The translations under genes were made by a program, and so were the position numbers. The notes beneath the pieces are model-generated. The model did no database searches. It saw nothing but the letters and a program-made list of their open reading frames with translations, and was not told the origin of the DNA. DNA of 64,000 nt from Typha latifolia (taxonomy: Eukaryota > Streptophyta > Magnoliopsida > Poales > Typhaceae), in NCBI GenBank assembly GCA_019914945.1, contig CM034109.1, positions 62,001 through 126,000 of the forward strand. Direction: 5' to 3'. This document shows, in pieces, positions 1-10,849 of the stretch. Every line of letters begins with the position of its first letter. The first letter of the stretch is position 1.

Positions 1-489
1 AGCCACTAAACTAGACTCTCCATCTCAAATGAGAGAACAAAATATGAGAGGTTAGCATCGGTGAACTCAAGCTTCCAAACTCCAAGTTTTGGTGAGTGTT
101 GTCTTAAGGCCACCAATGTTGAAGGGTTTGTCCATGACGAGCTATCGAACAAGATAGTGAATGGGGGTTCTGTTTGGGACAATGTGGTCATTAAGGAGGG
201 GAATAGTCATTAAGGGAGGCCGAGAGCCATGGGAGGGATCTCTAAAGGAGGGGAAAGAGGTGAGGGAGTGAGGTCCGCCGATGAAAAAAAGATTTGGGGA
301 GATACATGTAGGTAGGTGAATCTATCCATATACAATACTCAACAATTTACAGGACTCCCATTTTCACTATATGATAGTACTTTTAATCCTCTATGTGTTT
401 TTCATTATTTTAAATTTTAAAAGTCAAATAAAATGAAGTTTATTTCTAAGAACTATCTCAATTCCTCAAATAAAACTTTTACTATGAAC
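1..489. other. Intergenic, no gene recognised
   Basis: This stretch contains only short open frames without recognisable family features. It is AT-rich from about 300 onward. I see nothing in it that I can name. Confidence 0.5.
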
Positions 490-985
490 TTTGGATGAGA
501 TTATTAAAATAAATGTGGATGGTGTTTTTGAAGCCAGCAGCCAAAGAGACGGGGTTGGGTCGGATAGCCAGAGATCACCTGGGTTCTCTGATGTTTACTA
601 GTGCGCAAACCGTGGACTGTAACTCATTGCTTAAAGCTAAGGCGTTGGCCCTTGTATATGCTATGGATTTTGCTGCTTCTAGACAGCTTGATAATTCAAT
701 CTTGAGGGTGACTCTAAGTTAGTCATCACTACAATCAATCAGACTGAAGAAATTCCTTGGTGCATTAGAAACATTATTGTTCAGCGTAGAAAACTGATAT
801 CTTTTTTAATTTTATATTTTTGTGCATACCTATAGGGATCCTAATCTTACTGCTGATTAGGCAGCTCATAGGGATAGATTAAGTAATTTTTTGTAACAGA
901 TGAGGTTGATTGTCCGCCAGATTTGGATTGCATCCTTCTTTTTAATCTTTCGGTAGCTGGGTTTCTTAGGAAGCATTATAAAATT
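490..985 (+). pseudogene. LINE-type RNase H domain remnant
   Basis: Conceptual translation in shifting frames gives a typical plant non-LTR retrotransposon RNase H-like domain (RVT_3 family). It starts with a K-V-N-V-D-G-like stretch near 505-530. Then come ARDHLGSLMFTSAQTVDC (about 560-620), a run containing EALALVYAMDFA-like residues (640-680), and EGDSKLVITTINQTEEIPW (700-765). The usual C-terminal part, with residues like CPPDLDCILLF, follows at 915-945. The frame changes several times and stops interrupt it, so it is not functional. No reverse transcriptase or poly-A tail was seen nearby, so this is a 3' fragment of a LINE. The domain type is secure; the exact family is not. Confidence 0.6.
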
Positions 986-1240
986 TAGCTAAAGTTAGCA
1001 ACTCCTCTTTTTAATTAAAAAAAAACTTTGATATGAATGCTCTATTATCTGAGTTTTTGACCAAACTAGCCTTCTTTTCAAACTTATAAACCCAAATAAA
1101 TTATACCTTCAACTTAATATCAAAATGGATCTATATCATTGTAGCTCTACATAAAACACGTTAAGGAGTTGTGTTTTATCATATTAAATTAAAAAATAAT
1201 TTAGAAACAAAATTTGAAAGAGTTACCGTCTTTTTTTTTT

Positions 1241-1280
1241 CACAATTCTGAGTGTCAGTTCACAATTCTGAGTGTCATTG
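1241..1280. repeat. 20-bp direct tandem repeat, two copies
   Basis: Two adjacent copies of a 20-bp unit beginning cacaattctgagtgtca occupy 1241-1260 and 1261-1280, differing only in the last bases. They lie in AT-rich intergenic DNA after a poly-T run. Confidence 0.75.
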
Positions 1281-1915
1281 GCTGTGAGGAATAATTACGT
1301 CCAACTTTTAGATTTTTTTTATGTCTTTACAACGACATATTTTATGACTAAAATAAATAACTAAGCACAAAGTTATGATGTTATAAACTTTTTTTTAATC
1401 CTTTTACCTCTACATTTTTCGTTTGCGGTTCAATTAAGCTACAAACAAAATCATTATATTATTTTTTTCATTTTCATAGCAACGTATTATATGTGATATA
1501 CTATCAATTAGAAAACTTGTGATATACAAAAATAAATAGTTCAGTGTCTTAATAAGATGTTAAATAATTTAGTATTTTTAATAATTAAATGCTTAACTAT
1601 TTAATATTTTATGTGTATCCTCTATTTCTAGTAAAGTGCTGAATTTTTCAGCATTTTTTTTTCTTTCAATAAAAGTACTTATTATATTAACGTTTTACTT
1701 AAAAAATATAGGCATGATCAGCATTTTATTTTTGGCTGAGTAAAATGTTTAACAGTTTTGTATTCTATTCTAGTTAGAACATCAGGGAAGTAGACCGCTT
1801 TTAATATTAAGTTTAATATATAATCTATTTCAGTAAATAAAGTTTAAATGATGTCTATTTCGGTCAAAAAGACCTACTGTCTCGTAGAAATTCTAAAATA
1901 GAATTAGAATGCATT

Positions 1916-2140
1916 CATGCATAGGTATCGGTCAGCGAGTGTACGAAGAAGAGACATCGGTGTAAAATGTTAATGCATCTGCTTGGAAAGAACAATAGAA
2001 GAAGAGTGCACATACACACCGACTGCAATCATGTATAGCTATCGCTGATGCTGAGTGGGTCTACGAAGAGGCATCCGTGACAAATGTCAATGCATCTGCT
2101 GGGTCTGGGAAACAACAAGAGGGGTGAACATACACGCCCT
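1916..2140. repeat. Diverged tandem duplication of about 112 bp
   Basis: Copy one spans about 1916-2027 and copy two about 2030-2140. Shared blocks in the same order are atgcata.gtatcg, tacgaagaagag/ggcatc, aatgt.aatgcatctgct, and acatacac.cc. Identity is moderate with several small indels, so the duplication is old. It lies about 480 bp upstream of the first protein gene. Confidence 0.6.
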
Positions 2141-2492
2141 CCGTCCGCTCGGTTGTACTTTAAGTTAGGGTGAGACATTTTTCCATGGTCCATTGCATTC
2201 CGCACGGTTCTTGCATACCTAATGTGCATAAATGACCCTGCTCTCCACGTGGTTATCTGTCTCGAACTTTGCTAGCTACAATTAACAAATGCGAAAAGAG
2301 AATAGAAACAAACAAGCTTCCTCTGACCTCTCTCTATCAGGCACACACAAAGACTGAGAAGAAGACTACCTATCCTTCTTTGCTCTCTTCTCTCTAGCTC
2401 CTGGATCTCCCTTGCGTTTCACCGAGTTCTCCGTTCATCTCTGGTTTGGTTCTTTAGTTCATCTATAATTTCTCTTGCCTCTTCTAGGATCT

Positions 2493-2540
2493 GAAGAAGA
2501 AGAAGAAGAAGAAGAAGAAGAAGAAGAAGAAGAAGAAGAA
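2493..2540 (+). repeat. (GAA)16 microsatellite in the probable 5' leader
   Basis: Sixteen uninterrupted GAA units end about 75 bp before the ATG at 2615 and are followed by an A run at 2551-2564. The position suggests the repeat is transcribed as part of the 5' leader of the downstream gene. Purine-rich GAA tracts of this kind are length-variable. Confidence 0.9.
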
Positions 2541-2614
2541 GGAGTTAGGCAAAAAAAAAAAAAAATTAAGACACAAACCGCTAAGCGAGGTAGGAATAGA
2601 GGAATAGGGGGGAA

Positions 2615-3748
2615 ATGGGAGAGAAAGGGGTGGCGGTGATTGGTGGGGATGATGTTGGGGAAGGGATGCATTGCAGCGAGCACCCATACAGGAACAACCC
2701 CGGCGGAATATGTGCCTCCTGTCTTCAAGAGAAGCTGGGCAAGCTTGTCTCTTCCTCCAAGTCCAGCCCCTTCTTCCCCCTTCATCCGCCTCCTTCCTCC
2801 TCGCCATCCTCTCCGCACTCTTTCCGCTCCGACGCACCCATCCCCGGCCCAGCTCGTTCCGGTAATGGTGTCGCCAGCCGGAGCAAGATCCGCTTCCTCG
2901 GCGCCACCAGCAGCCATCACAATAAAAAGGCCACCGGCGGCAGCACGCTTTCAACCTCTAGTGTGACCTCTTCCTCGGCGAGCCTCTTATTGAAGAGGAG
3001 CAAATCGGTGGCGCCGAGGCCGCTCGGGGACGGCGGCATGGCGGATGCCGCTGCCTTCGATAGCCCCAGGAAGAAGAGCTTCTGGTCCTTCCTCTACCTC
3101 TCCTCTTCCTTTTCCGCCGCCACTTCTTCCTCCTCGGCCCACAACAATGGCAACGCCAGTACTAGAAGGAGGTCCATCTCGTCCTCCTCGGGCGGCCTGC
3201 CGGATCGAGACGTCAAGAATGAGCAGCAACAGTTGGAGGCAGCCGTAGCTTATAAGTTGGAGGCAAAGACACCGAAGAGAGACCACGGAGGAGGAGCGGA
3301 GGCGGAAAGCCCGTCGTTTGGGAGGAAGGTGTCCAGATCAAGATCGGTGGGTTGCGGGAGCCGGAGCTTCTCGGGGGATTTTCTGGAGAGGTTGTCAACG
3401 GGATTTGGCGACTGCACCCTCAGGAGGGTGGAATCCCACCGGGAGGCGAAGCACAACAAGATCATCCTCCATTTGGATGACGAGCAGCAGCGGAGGGTGA
3501 AGTGCGCTGGATTCTTGGGAGGTTTTGGCATCACCACAGCCGATCTCGAAAGCAGCAGCACTAGGATCTCCAGTGCGACTCCCCACGTTCGGAGTAGCAA
3601 TCGAGGATGGGGTTGGGCCTTCGCCAGCCCCATGAGAGCCTTCAGGCCCACGACATCTTCTTCTGCTAAAGCCATCACCGTCCCCACTTCCAAGGCCAAC
3701 AGTATCTCTGCTGCCACCTCATCAACTCTGCCCTCCAACAGCAACTGA
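2615..3748 (+). CDS. Plant-specific serine-rich protein with N-terminal Cys/His motif
   Basis: This is an intronless frame of 377 residues, chosen from the first ATG after the GAA-containing leader. Its GC content is much higher than that of the flanks, as is common for monocot coding sequence. Near residues 20-40 it has a C-x3-HPYRNNPGGIC-x2-C block that looks like a small zinc-ribbon or Cys/His motif. This is followed by a long Ser-rich, low-complexity middle (about 45-190). A conserved-looking basic segment with SRSRSVGCGSRSFSGDF and a CTLRRVESHRE stretch follows (about 238-280). Near the C-terminus is GWGWAFASPMRAF. I recognise this architecture as a plant-only uncharacterised family resembling DUF740/OCTOPUS-like proteins, but cannot assign it firmly. 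There is no signal peptide and no membrane segment. Overlapping frames on both strands here are shadows of this gene. Confidence 0.8.
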   Translation: MGEKGVAVIGGDDVGEGMHCSEHPYRNNPGGICASCLQEKLGKLVSSSKSSPFFPLHPPPSSSPSSPHSFRSDAPIPGPARSGNGVASRSKIRFLGATSSHHNKKATGGSTLSTSSVTSSSASLLLKRSKSVAPRPLGDGGMADAAAFDSPRKKSFWSFLYLSSSFSAATSSSSAHNNGNASTRRRSISSSSGGLPDRDVKNEQQQLEAAVAYKLEAKTPKRDHGGGAEAESPSFGRKVSRSRSVGCGSRSFSGDFLERLSTGFGDCTLRRVESHREAKHNKIILHLDDEQQRRVKCAGFLGGFGITTADLESSSTRISSATPHVRSSNRGWGWAFASPMRAFRPTTSSSAKAITVPTSKANSISAATSSTLPSNSN

Positions 3749-5004
3749 TTAGACGTCGATCCTTCCTTGCTACCTGTTCGTTAGCCCGATTGCATTATCA
3801 CTTTCTATATATTCTTTTCTTCTTTACCTTTTACTGTGTGTTGAGAGGAGCAGGGGTTTTGGCTTAATTAGCTACTTTTGCTTTCTGGTAATTAATTTTT
3901 TGTTACTCTGCTCTTTCATATCTAACTGATATCCTTCCTGATCCTGATCTTTAATTAATTTGTTGATGAGATGCTTGACGAAAATGGATGAAAGTGTTTC
4001 TCTTTCTTGTTGTTTGTTTCTACCACTCATCCGCTCAAGTAGGATTTTCTTGGTTGTCATTTTTCCAAAGAGTCAGTATGCGTGCTTATCGCATTGTGAA
4101 TAAGGTATTATCTATGCATCATACATGTGAAGCTCACTGTTTCTATGCTATGGTTTTGGCAATCATTTTTGCAATTTAAGCATCGCAATTTGAGCAAACC
4201 CAACTAGTTCAACAATATGTCAAGGAGTCATAGATTTAGTTTTTTAGGGTGTAGGAATGGAGGAAGAAGAGGAAACTTTTTATTCTAGTTGGATTAGATT
4301 CATGGAGGAAGAACGATTATCTTTTATATTTCTACATTTTCTACCGTGTGTTATGTACTTCGTTATTTTTCTTTATGCTGTCATAGTTACACTCCTTCTG
4401 GATAAAAGTGAATTGAAGTTCTAACAAATTTGACAAAGGAACATTCATGGGTTTGGCTAATTGTAATGTTTTTTGGTGAAGGGCCCATAATTTTTTTTTT
4501 ACGCACCTTCCACTTCATGGTTTCATTTAAACCTGAAAATTGAAGTTCTAGTTGTTCGGTCTTTTGCTTCTGGGTTTGTTAATTACTTCATTTTCATTGA
4601 TTGTGAGGAATAACAGAAGATATGGTGTTTGGTCAGGTGTGTTGATGGAGAAACACAATTTCTCAGAAAAAGGTTAATCCCTTTAACCCTTCATGGATGT
4701 TTTCCTTTATCTAATTTTTCTTAACATGCATAATGTCACTAATCACTTTATACTCATATCAAATGTTTATTCTGCTGATACAGAAACTAATATAGTGATA
4801 TTTTATTTTTGGAAGTATTTGCAGAGTTTTAGTATTTGGAAATTAGTCAAGTATTCTGATAATTCTCATGATGTATTCTGCATTTTCAATCTGTTTCTAC
4901 TGCATTTGAAAGTCATGCTTTGTTGTATTTGTCATCAGTTATGTGGAGGTTTACAATCATGCTTTCTTAATCTTGTGTAATGGAACTTGCATATACTTGA
5001 AAGA
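3749..5004. other. 3' flank and intergenic, no gene recognised
   Basis: AT-rich sequence downstream of the intronless gene. The first few hundred bases are likely its 3' untranslated region. The short open frames show no family features. Confidence 0.4.
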
Positions 5005-5115
5005 AAGTCAGAAGCTGTAAAGCAAGCATGGTCTGACTATTCAAAAAGTTATGAAGATTCTTTTGACTCAAATGATCCCAGACATTTCATTGAGCACCAT
5101 TGGCAAATCTTAAAA
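5005..5115 (+). pseudogene. Coding-like fragment, unidentified
   Basis: From about 5005 a frame reads SEAVKQAWSDYSKSYEDSF and continues through SNDPRHFIEHHW before a stop near 5115. The composition looks like real protein, but I cannot name the family. It lies about 650 bp upstream of the HOS1-like remnant on the same strand, and could be another piece of that broken gene or of an unrelated one. The adjacent segment from about 5150 is GC-rich with a gcggccgctagccgc core and may be an insertion. Confidence 0.3.
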
Positions 5116-5759
5116 TAAAGCAGAGTAATGTTGAGGGAAGAGTAGACCAGTGTTTTGAAAAGCGGTAATGGCGGCCGCTAGCCGCCCCGCAAAGTAGCAA
5201 TGCGGCCTGCCCGCATTAATGCTCGAAGCGGGCCACTTTGGTACCCAACGGCTCGCTAGACACGAGTCAGGTCGATAGACACGGGTCAGGTTCTAGCAAA
5301 CTTAAAAAAAAAATGATATTGATCTCCTCGATCTTCTCTCTCACTCGATCCTCCTTTTTTGCCCTAAGTAGTGGCGGCAACACAAGCTCATTTGCATCCC
5401 TTGCCCTTCTCGCTCTTCCACTGCGGCTTTCTCTCTCTCTCCGGCGACGAGATGCTAAGCTATCTCTCACTCTCTACTCTCTTTTTCAAGCTTTTTTCTA
5501 TGTTTCCAATTTTACCCCTACTATAAGTAAATGCATTTGAAGTAGTACTAAAGGGTAGTATGGGGATCTTTCAATTTTCTAGGTTTTTTAGAATCTCAGT
5601 GATTGTTAAATGAGAAAAAAAGGATTAGTTATGATTCTATTTTAGCTACTTGTAATCTTAGTATTAATTTTTAGCTATATTAGAATATAGTGTATATCAT
5701 ATATAATTATTTTTAATTTTTTATATATTTAAATACTACACCGTCTTGGTGTTTGCCTT

Positions 5760-8700
5760 CTGCCAAGGTGTTAGTCAGTGGAGTGACCATCTGCAATCCG
5801 CGCCACCTTTCAATACACTGGAGTAGACGATGTTGATATCTCACCTTTACAGGATGAAAATTCACAATCACTCTTCTTGTCTAAAGATAGATGAGGGCAA
5901 CAGAAATGGATATCCTCAAAATTTGCGAGCTGTCGCTGATGTGCTTTACTTACATGGTCTGATATGGTGGTTTCTAAACAAGCAACAGTACCCTTCGGCA
6001 TAATTATCTAGAACAAATTTTGTTGCCTATAGATTTTTCCAAATGTTTCCTTAATTTGCCTTCAATTGCTATACTATCTATTTGATCGACTTTGGAGTAG
6101 ACCGGACGTGGAAAGGCAATATCTAATCAGTGATTTTTCTGCAACCTTTGGACTAACTAGGCATTGGGTACTTGAATCTACTGGATGGTCATATATCTGA
6201 GGCTCCACAGATAATATTTACTTGCACTTGTTTTTCCTACTGTTTGTTTGATTTAATATGATGCAATTGTACATGATGTTATCATCTGTGCATCATTTAT
6301 ACCACTATATATTAAGAGGGAGTGGCAATATCTAATCGATGATTTTTCTGCAACCTTTGGACTAACTAGGCATTGGGTACTTGAATATACTGGATGATCA
6401 TATATCTGAGGCTCCACAGGTAATATATACTTGCTCTTGTTTTCCTACTGTTTGTTTGATTTATGGACATGATGCAATTGTACATGATGTTATCATCTGT
6501 GCATCATTTATACCACTATATTTTAAGAGCTTGTTAGAACATTAGAGTAAGAACTAATGAACAGTTGTAGAACTATTATGAATTTTTTCTACAGTGTTTT
6601 CTTCTGCTGATTCATTCCTTACTCATCCATGTACTGTTCACAGCTGGTTTGTGGTCTTCTGGTTGCTGTCTGCTGGTTTAATTGGTTAGAATTTTATTAA
6701 ACAAAAATGTGTTGTTTGTTTCTATGGCTCTCTGTTTAGAAAGAAACATCAACCTGACAGTTGATCCAGAATGCTGGAACATTTAAATGAAAACTAGACT
6801 CTGTCAAACCTGACTGAAAATACAATGGAAAAGCAGAAAACTGGGCTTTGTCAAACCTGCTAGAATGAAAATAGTACTCACTCATCAAATATACTCTTCT
6901 ATGCACTATGTTCTTGAGAGAACTATGTTGCTGTGATCATGGAAGAGCAAAGACTATAGTCATTTTTTTCCCAATCCCAAAGACTTAAATTTTAATTACT
7001 CTAGAATCAACTTTGATGTGCTTGGTTCGTTCATGAAATATAGGATAATTTGTAATTTGTATAGCACTCCTGTTAACCAATGAAATACGGACACGGACAC
7101 AACATAAGACATGACAGAATGAAATTGAAAGTAAATTAAATATATGTAGTTTACTGATAAATCTAAAACAAAAGTTTGTAGTCAGAAGTATTCATGAGAA
7201 GTATTCATAAGAATTTAGAGATAATAAGAGATTGAAAGATAATCAGTAAGTGTACAAATTCTAAAATGCCATAAGAATTATCAATACAAGCCATAAAATA
7301 TTTCTAAGTAACTGAGTACCATAGAAGTTTAAAAGCTAACGATCATTACGAAGTAAGGAGGCAACATAAGGTAGGTCATTCATCTTCATAGTTTTCAAAT
7401 CCGGTTCATTAATTAAGAGATAGACAAACTTTAATATTTTTGCACCATCAAAAGAATCATAAGAATCTCTCCTAATGTCCCGCATCTTGTTCTCCTCTTT
7501 TAAATAATCTGAAGACTTGACAGAGGGCAATGATTAATTTGCACATATACGAAATCTTCAGCTCTTTGTGAAGTTATTTTGTTCCTTTTAATTGAATGGA
7601 TAAAAGAATCAGTTCTCCAAGTCCTCTCACAACTTGAAGAAGAGTAAGGTTGCCTAATTAACTTAAGTACTAAATTTTAAAGAATAGAAGCAGAAGCACT
7701 ATGAGCAATGATGCGAATTGAGTCAGATCAAATCATATCATGAGGATATTGGACTCCGATGGATTGAGCATATTTATCTTTTAAATGATTTATGCTTATG
7801 TAAGCCATTAATGCAAGTTTAATTAAATCATGTAGGCCTCTAAGACAAGTCCTAGCTTGAGTTGTATAATCTTTTAGGGTTAAGTTCGAGTAGAACTCAT
7901 TGTATCCTATCTCCATATAATAGTAACTGAATTTTTTTGTTTATTAATCCAAGCATTTAAACATTGAGAAATTATTTTAGTCTTGAATTTATTTTAAGAG
8001 TAAGAGTAAGATAATCTAGGAGTAGAAGTTAATCATAGTCATTTATTTTTCTAGGAGCAGATCTAAGTTAGAAACCTGAATTCTATCTCCAACTCATAGC
8101 TACCATTACCTCCAGCAGCCATCTTATCTTACGGCCGTGCACCACCCTCTGACGACTGCCGCAACATTGGATGTTTACCATTTTACCCCATTCTGACCTT
8201 ACTCCACTATTTTAATTATATCTTTTTATTCAAGCATCCGATTAACGTGAAATTAGAACCATTAGCTACCTTGAAAGGTATTTTGTAGTGGATGTATAGA
8301 CAAGTTTTGTTAGTACTGTTATTTAAATCTTTCATTTTATTAACAGTAACTTTGCTATATATTTTCAGGTATATGCCATAACAAGGGGTATGATTTACTA
8401 TTGCAAGTATTTTAGGATCTTTGTTTTAAATTCCAATGCTGATTAGGATTAACCTGCATATTTTAGTTATTTTATACAGCAGGAACTGGCCATCTTCTTC
8501 CATAGTTTGCCGACCCAGAAATACATCCAAAGATCGCACAAATTCTATTGAAACGTCATTGCCCTGATGTGGCACTGACCATTCTGCGGTGCACCAGGCG
8601 TGATGACTTCTTCTCTAGTGAAAATATTTAGCATGATAACTCACAGTTTCCTTCTCTTGGTGAGGCAGTTACTGCTGTGCTGTGCATGTTAGAATAAATT

Positions 8701-8900
8701 GTGGGCTCCTAACAGAAGCATTTAAATATCATAGGATGCAAGGCATTCTAGAATTAAAGAAGAGAAATCAAAGCATATAGCACTACCTGACATTGAGAAA
8801 TCTGATTCTTGGATATACATATTGAAGTCTTAGTGACTGAAAGATGTTACCTCTGTATGCAGACTGCGGAGAAACCTGGTAGATAGAATAATTGAGCCGG
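5760..8900 (+). pseudogene. HOS1-like gene remnant (non-processed pseudogene)
   Basis: Several exon-like blocks match the ELYS/HOS1 region of the plant E3 ligase HOS1, read in order on the plus strand. About 5882-5990 gives NGYPQNLRAVADVLYLHG then SSDMVVSKQ after a frameshift. About 6078-6170 gives YLFDRLWSRPD, then DFSATFGLTRHWVLES, then an LLDGHISEAPQ-like end followed by a GT donor (best seen in the second copy, near 6410). About 8482-8690 gives a GHLLP-stop-FADPEIHPKIAQ block, then ILLKRHCPDVALTILRC, a stop, and SLGEAVTAV. About 8690-8870 gives CGLLTEAFKYHRMQ and IEVLVTERCYLC. The GT after APQ and an AG near 8480 suggest a retained intron, so the copy is not processed. The N-terminal RING half is missing, and stops and frameshifts are frequent. 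HOS1 ubiquitinates ICE1 and acts in cold and flowering control; this copy cannot do so. The family call rests on remembered motifs. Confidence 0.65.
6112..6527. repeat. Tandem duplication of about 208 bp containing a pseudogene exon
   Basis: Copy one spans about 6112-6318 and copy two 6322-6527, with high identity. Shared blocks include caatatctaatc, tgatttttctgcaacc, gcattgggtacttgaat, and the tail catcatttataccactat. Each copy carries the HOS1-like DFSATFGLTRH exon block plus the start of the following intron. The two differ by a few substitutions and small indels. Confidence 0.85.
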
Positions 8901-10114
8901 GTGTCTTTTTGACCATGCACGCCAAAGCCATCAACAGTATATGGTAATCTTCTTGTGTCTTTAGGTAACTTTTGAATGTTTTCACATTTGCATTTCTTCA
9001 TCTTTTTCTCTAGGTATTTGGAGCAATATAAACCTGGAAAATTATATTATAGCTCCAATGTGGACTTTCAAAGGTAATCTCTATTTCTTGAAATGAGATT
9101 AGGACAATTTGTAGTGTGTTGATGTTTGAAAACTTTATGAACTATTTGCTTTTTGTTCACTTCAAAACAAGGATGAAAATGAAATATTATCCCACCTATT
9201 ATTGCTGTCAACTGAGATAAGGAAAATCTGTCCGAAGAAGTTTAACCCTAATATTCTTTTTCCATGTAGCTTTGAGAATAGAGATTCTCCTGTTAAACAT
9301 CGAAGCATGAAAGTTGGAGATCAGATGAGAGTCAAGTGAGGATGAAGTAAAGAAGACTACAAGTTCGACCACCATAAGGAAGATGGGGTTCAGTTTGGTA
9401 GCAGAAGATAATATACATTTTCCAGAAGATGACATTCTCAATCATGATAAGATTCTTTGGTTATTAAGGATATTGTTCTTAGTATAGATGGTTTTTATTG
9501 TCGGGGTAGTCGGGTTAAATTGTCAAGAGAGGATGATCTTTAGTTCCTTAGCAAAGCATCTGTTCTTTTCTTCTTTTCGTTTCACTTTCTTTTCTGCTTT
9601 GATGAGCAAAGCCAGTTCCTGTATGAATGTTTTATTAACTCAAATGGTGAACAGGCAGCTGGGATGTGTAAATTTTGTTCTAAGTGGAGGTGATATTCCA
9701 AACCTGCTGTATACATAGGCTAACTAGCATTTCTTGTGGTACGGTTTCTGTGTACCAAAGTAAGACTTTTTCTATGTAATATTACTTTAACAGTGGGTTC
9801 GAATTATTTAGCTTCTATTCACACGTGGAATAGAAATAGTTTTCTTTTAATAAAGTCTTTTAAACAGCAACTTAGTTTTTTCTGATATATTAATTTATTA
9901 TTTTTTCTTATCTTATTTTATACAATTAAAAAATAATTTAATAATAACTTGTAATTATTATTTTGTTTTTAGATTAGATACCATTTAATTATACATCATT
10001 TTAATTACTGTTGAGATTTTTTTTCTCATCTCTTTTTTTATCTTAAAAGGTAGTTATATCATATAGATATATTATTATATTCATAATGCAATGCAGTACA
10101 ATGATAGAAGTTCT
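8901..10114. other. Intergenic, no gene recognised
   Basis: AT-rich DNA after the HOS1-like remnant. Short open frames such as those at 9208-9441 (minus) and 9488-9718 (plus) have no recognisable features. The first part may still contain downstream pieces of the pseudogene that I could not align. Confidence 0.4.
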
Positions 10115-10292
10115 CAAGCTATATAAATATTGCATTGCTACGCACTACATAGTTATATATTCGCATCATGCACCACATGACTATATGTCAGCATTATCTT
10201 GCACTGCATAGTTATATATCTGCACCGTCACATACTATATAGCTATATGTCTATACTATTACTCACTACATGGTTATATATTCACATTGCCG
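10115..10292. repeat. AT-rich minisatellite, about six units of 28-31 bp
   Basis: Five clear units (starting near 10143, 10171, 10201, 10231, 10262) and one degenerate unit before them share the pattern cactacatagttatatat followed by a c/g-containing spacer such as tcgcat or ctgcac. The units are diverged and the array carries no open frame. Confidence 0.7.
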
Positions 10293-10849
10293 CGTATTTA
10301 TAAATTTGTATTTGTCCTTATGTAGATATATAAAATATTTTAAGTCTACATTTCTAGTAAAAAATATTATAATTTTAGAAATTTATATATTATTATTACT
10401 ATTTACATTCATTCAAGGATATTTTTGTTATTTGGTATATAAAACATCAACAATTCTCAATATAAATATACTATGCTTTAATATTTTAATATCAACTTTA
10501 TGTCATCTCAAATGTAAATATTACCACTTATTTTAGCATTTAACTAAATAATAGAATAATTTATACTAGTATTAACTCTCTTCTTCTAGTATTAAAACTA
10601 GAATACTTATTTTAAAATTGGTCTTTTTCCATAAGTGAACAGGTCCTTTAGTTTTAGGTTTCTCACTCTCCACATAGGAGAGAGAGTGCCTAGCTGCTAA
10701 AATTATAACCTACAAAAATTACCAAAATCCTTCCCTATAAAGGGCAAATCAAGAGGAGGTCGATGTTGTTAAAATTGCTAAAGTATTCTGGTTCCAACGA
10801 CTTTGGAATCACTAAAATTTTTAGCATCTTTATGATCATATGGCAACTC

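Noticed and set aside
2459..2954. Two overlapping minus-strand frames with long Ser or Phe runs
   Set aside because: The runs come from the GAA repeat read in reverse, and the rest is the antisense shadow of the serine-rich gene.
3250..3744. Minus-strand frame of 164 codons
   Set aside because: Antisense shadow of the GC-rich serine-rich gene, without its own motifs.
5238..5540. Plus-strand frame with Leu/Ser-rich translation
   Set aside because: It derives from a CT-rich tract within a probable insertion, and no domain was seen.
10115..10292. CRISPR-like array of about 30-bp units
   Set aside because: Units are contiguous, diverged and without unique spacers, and the host is a plant. It is a minisatellite.
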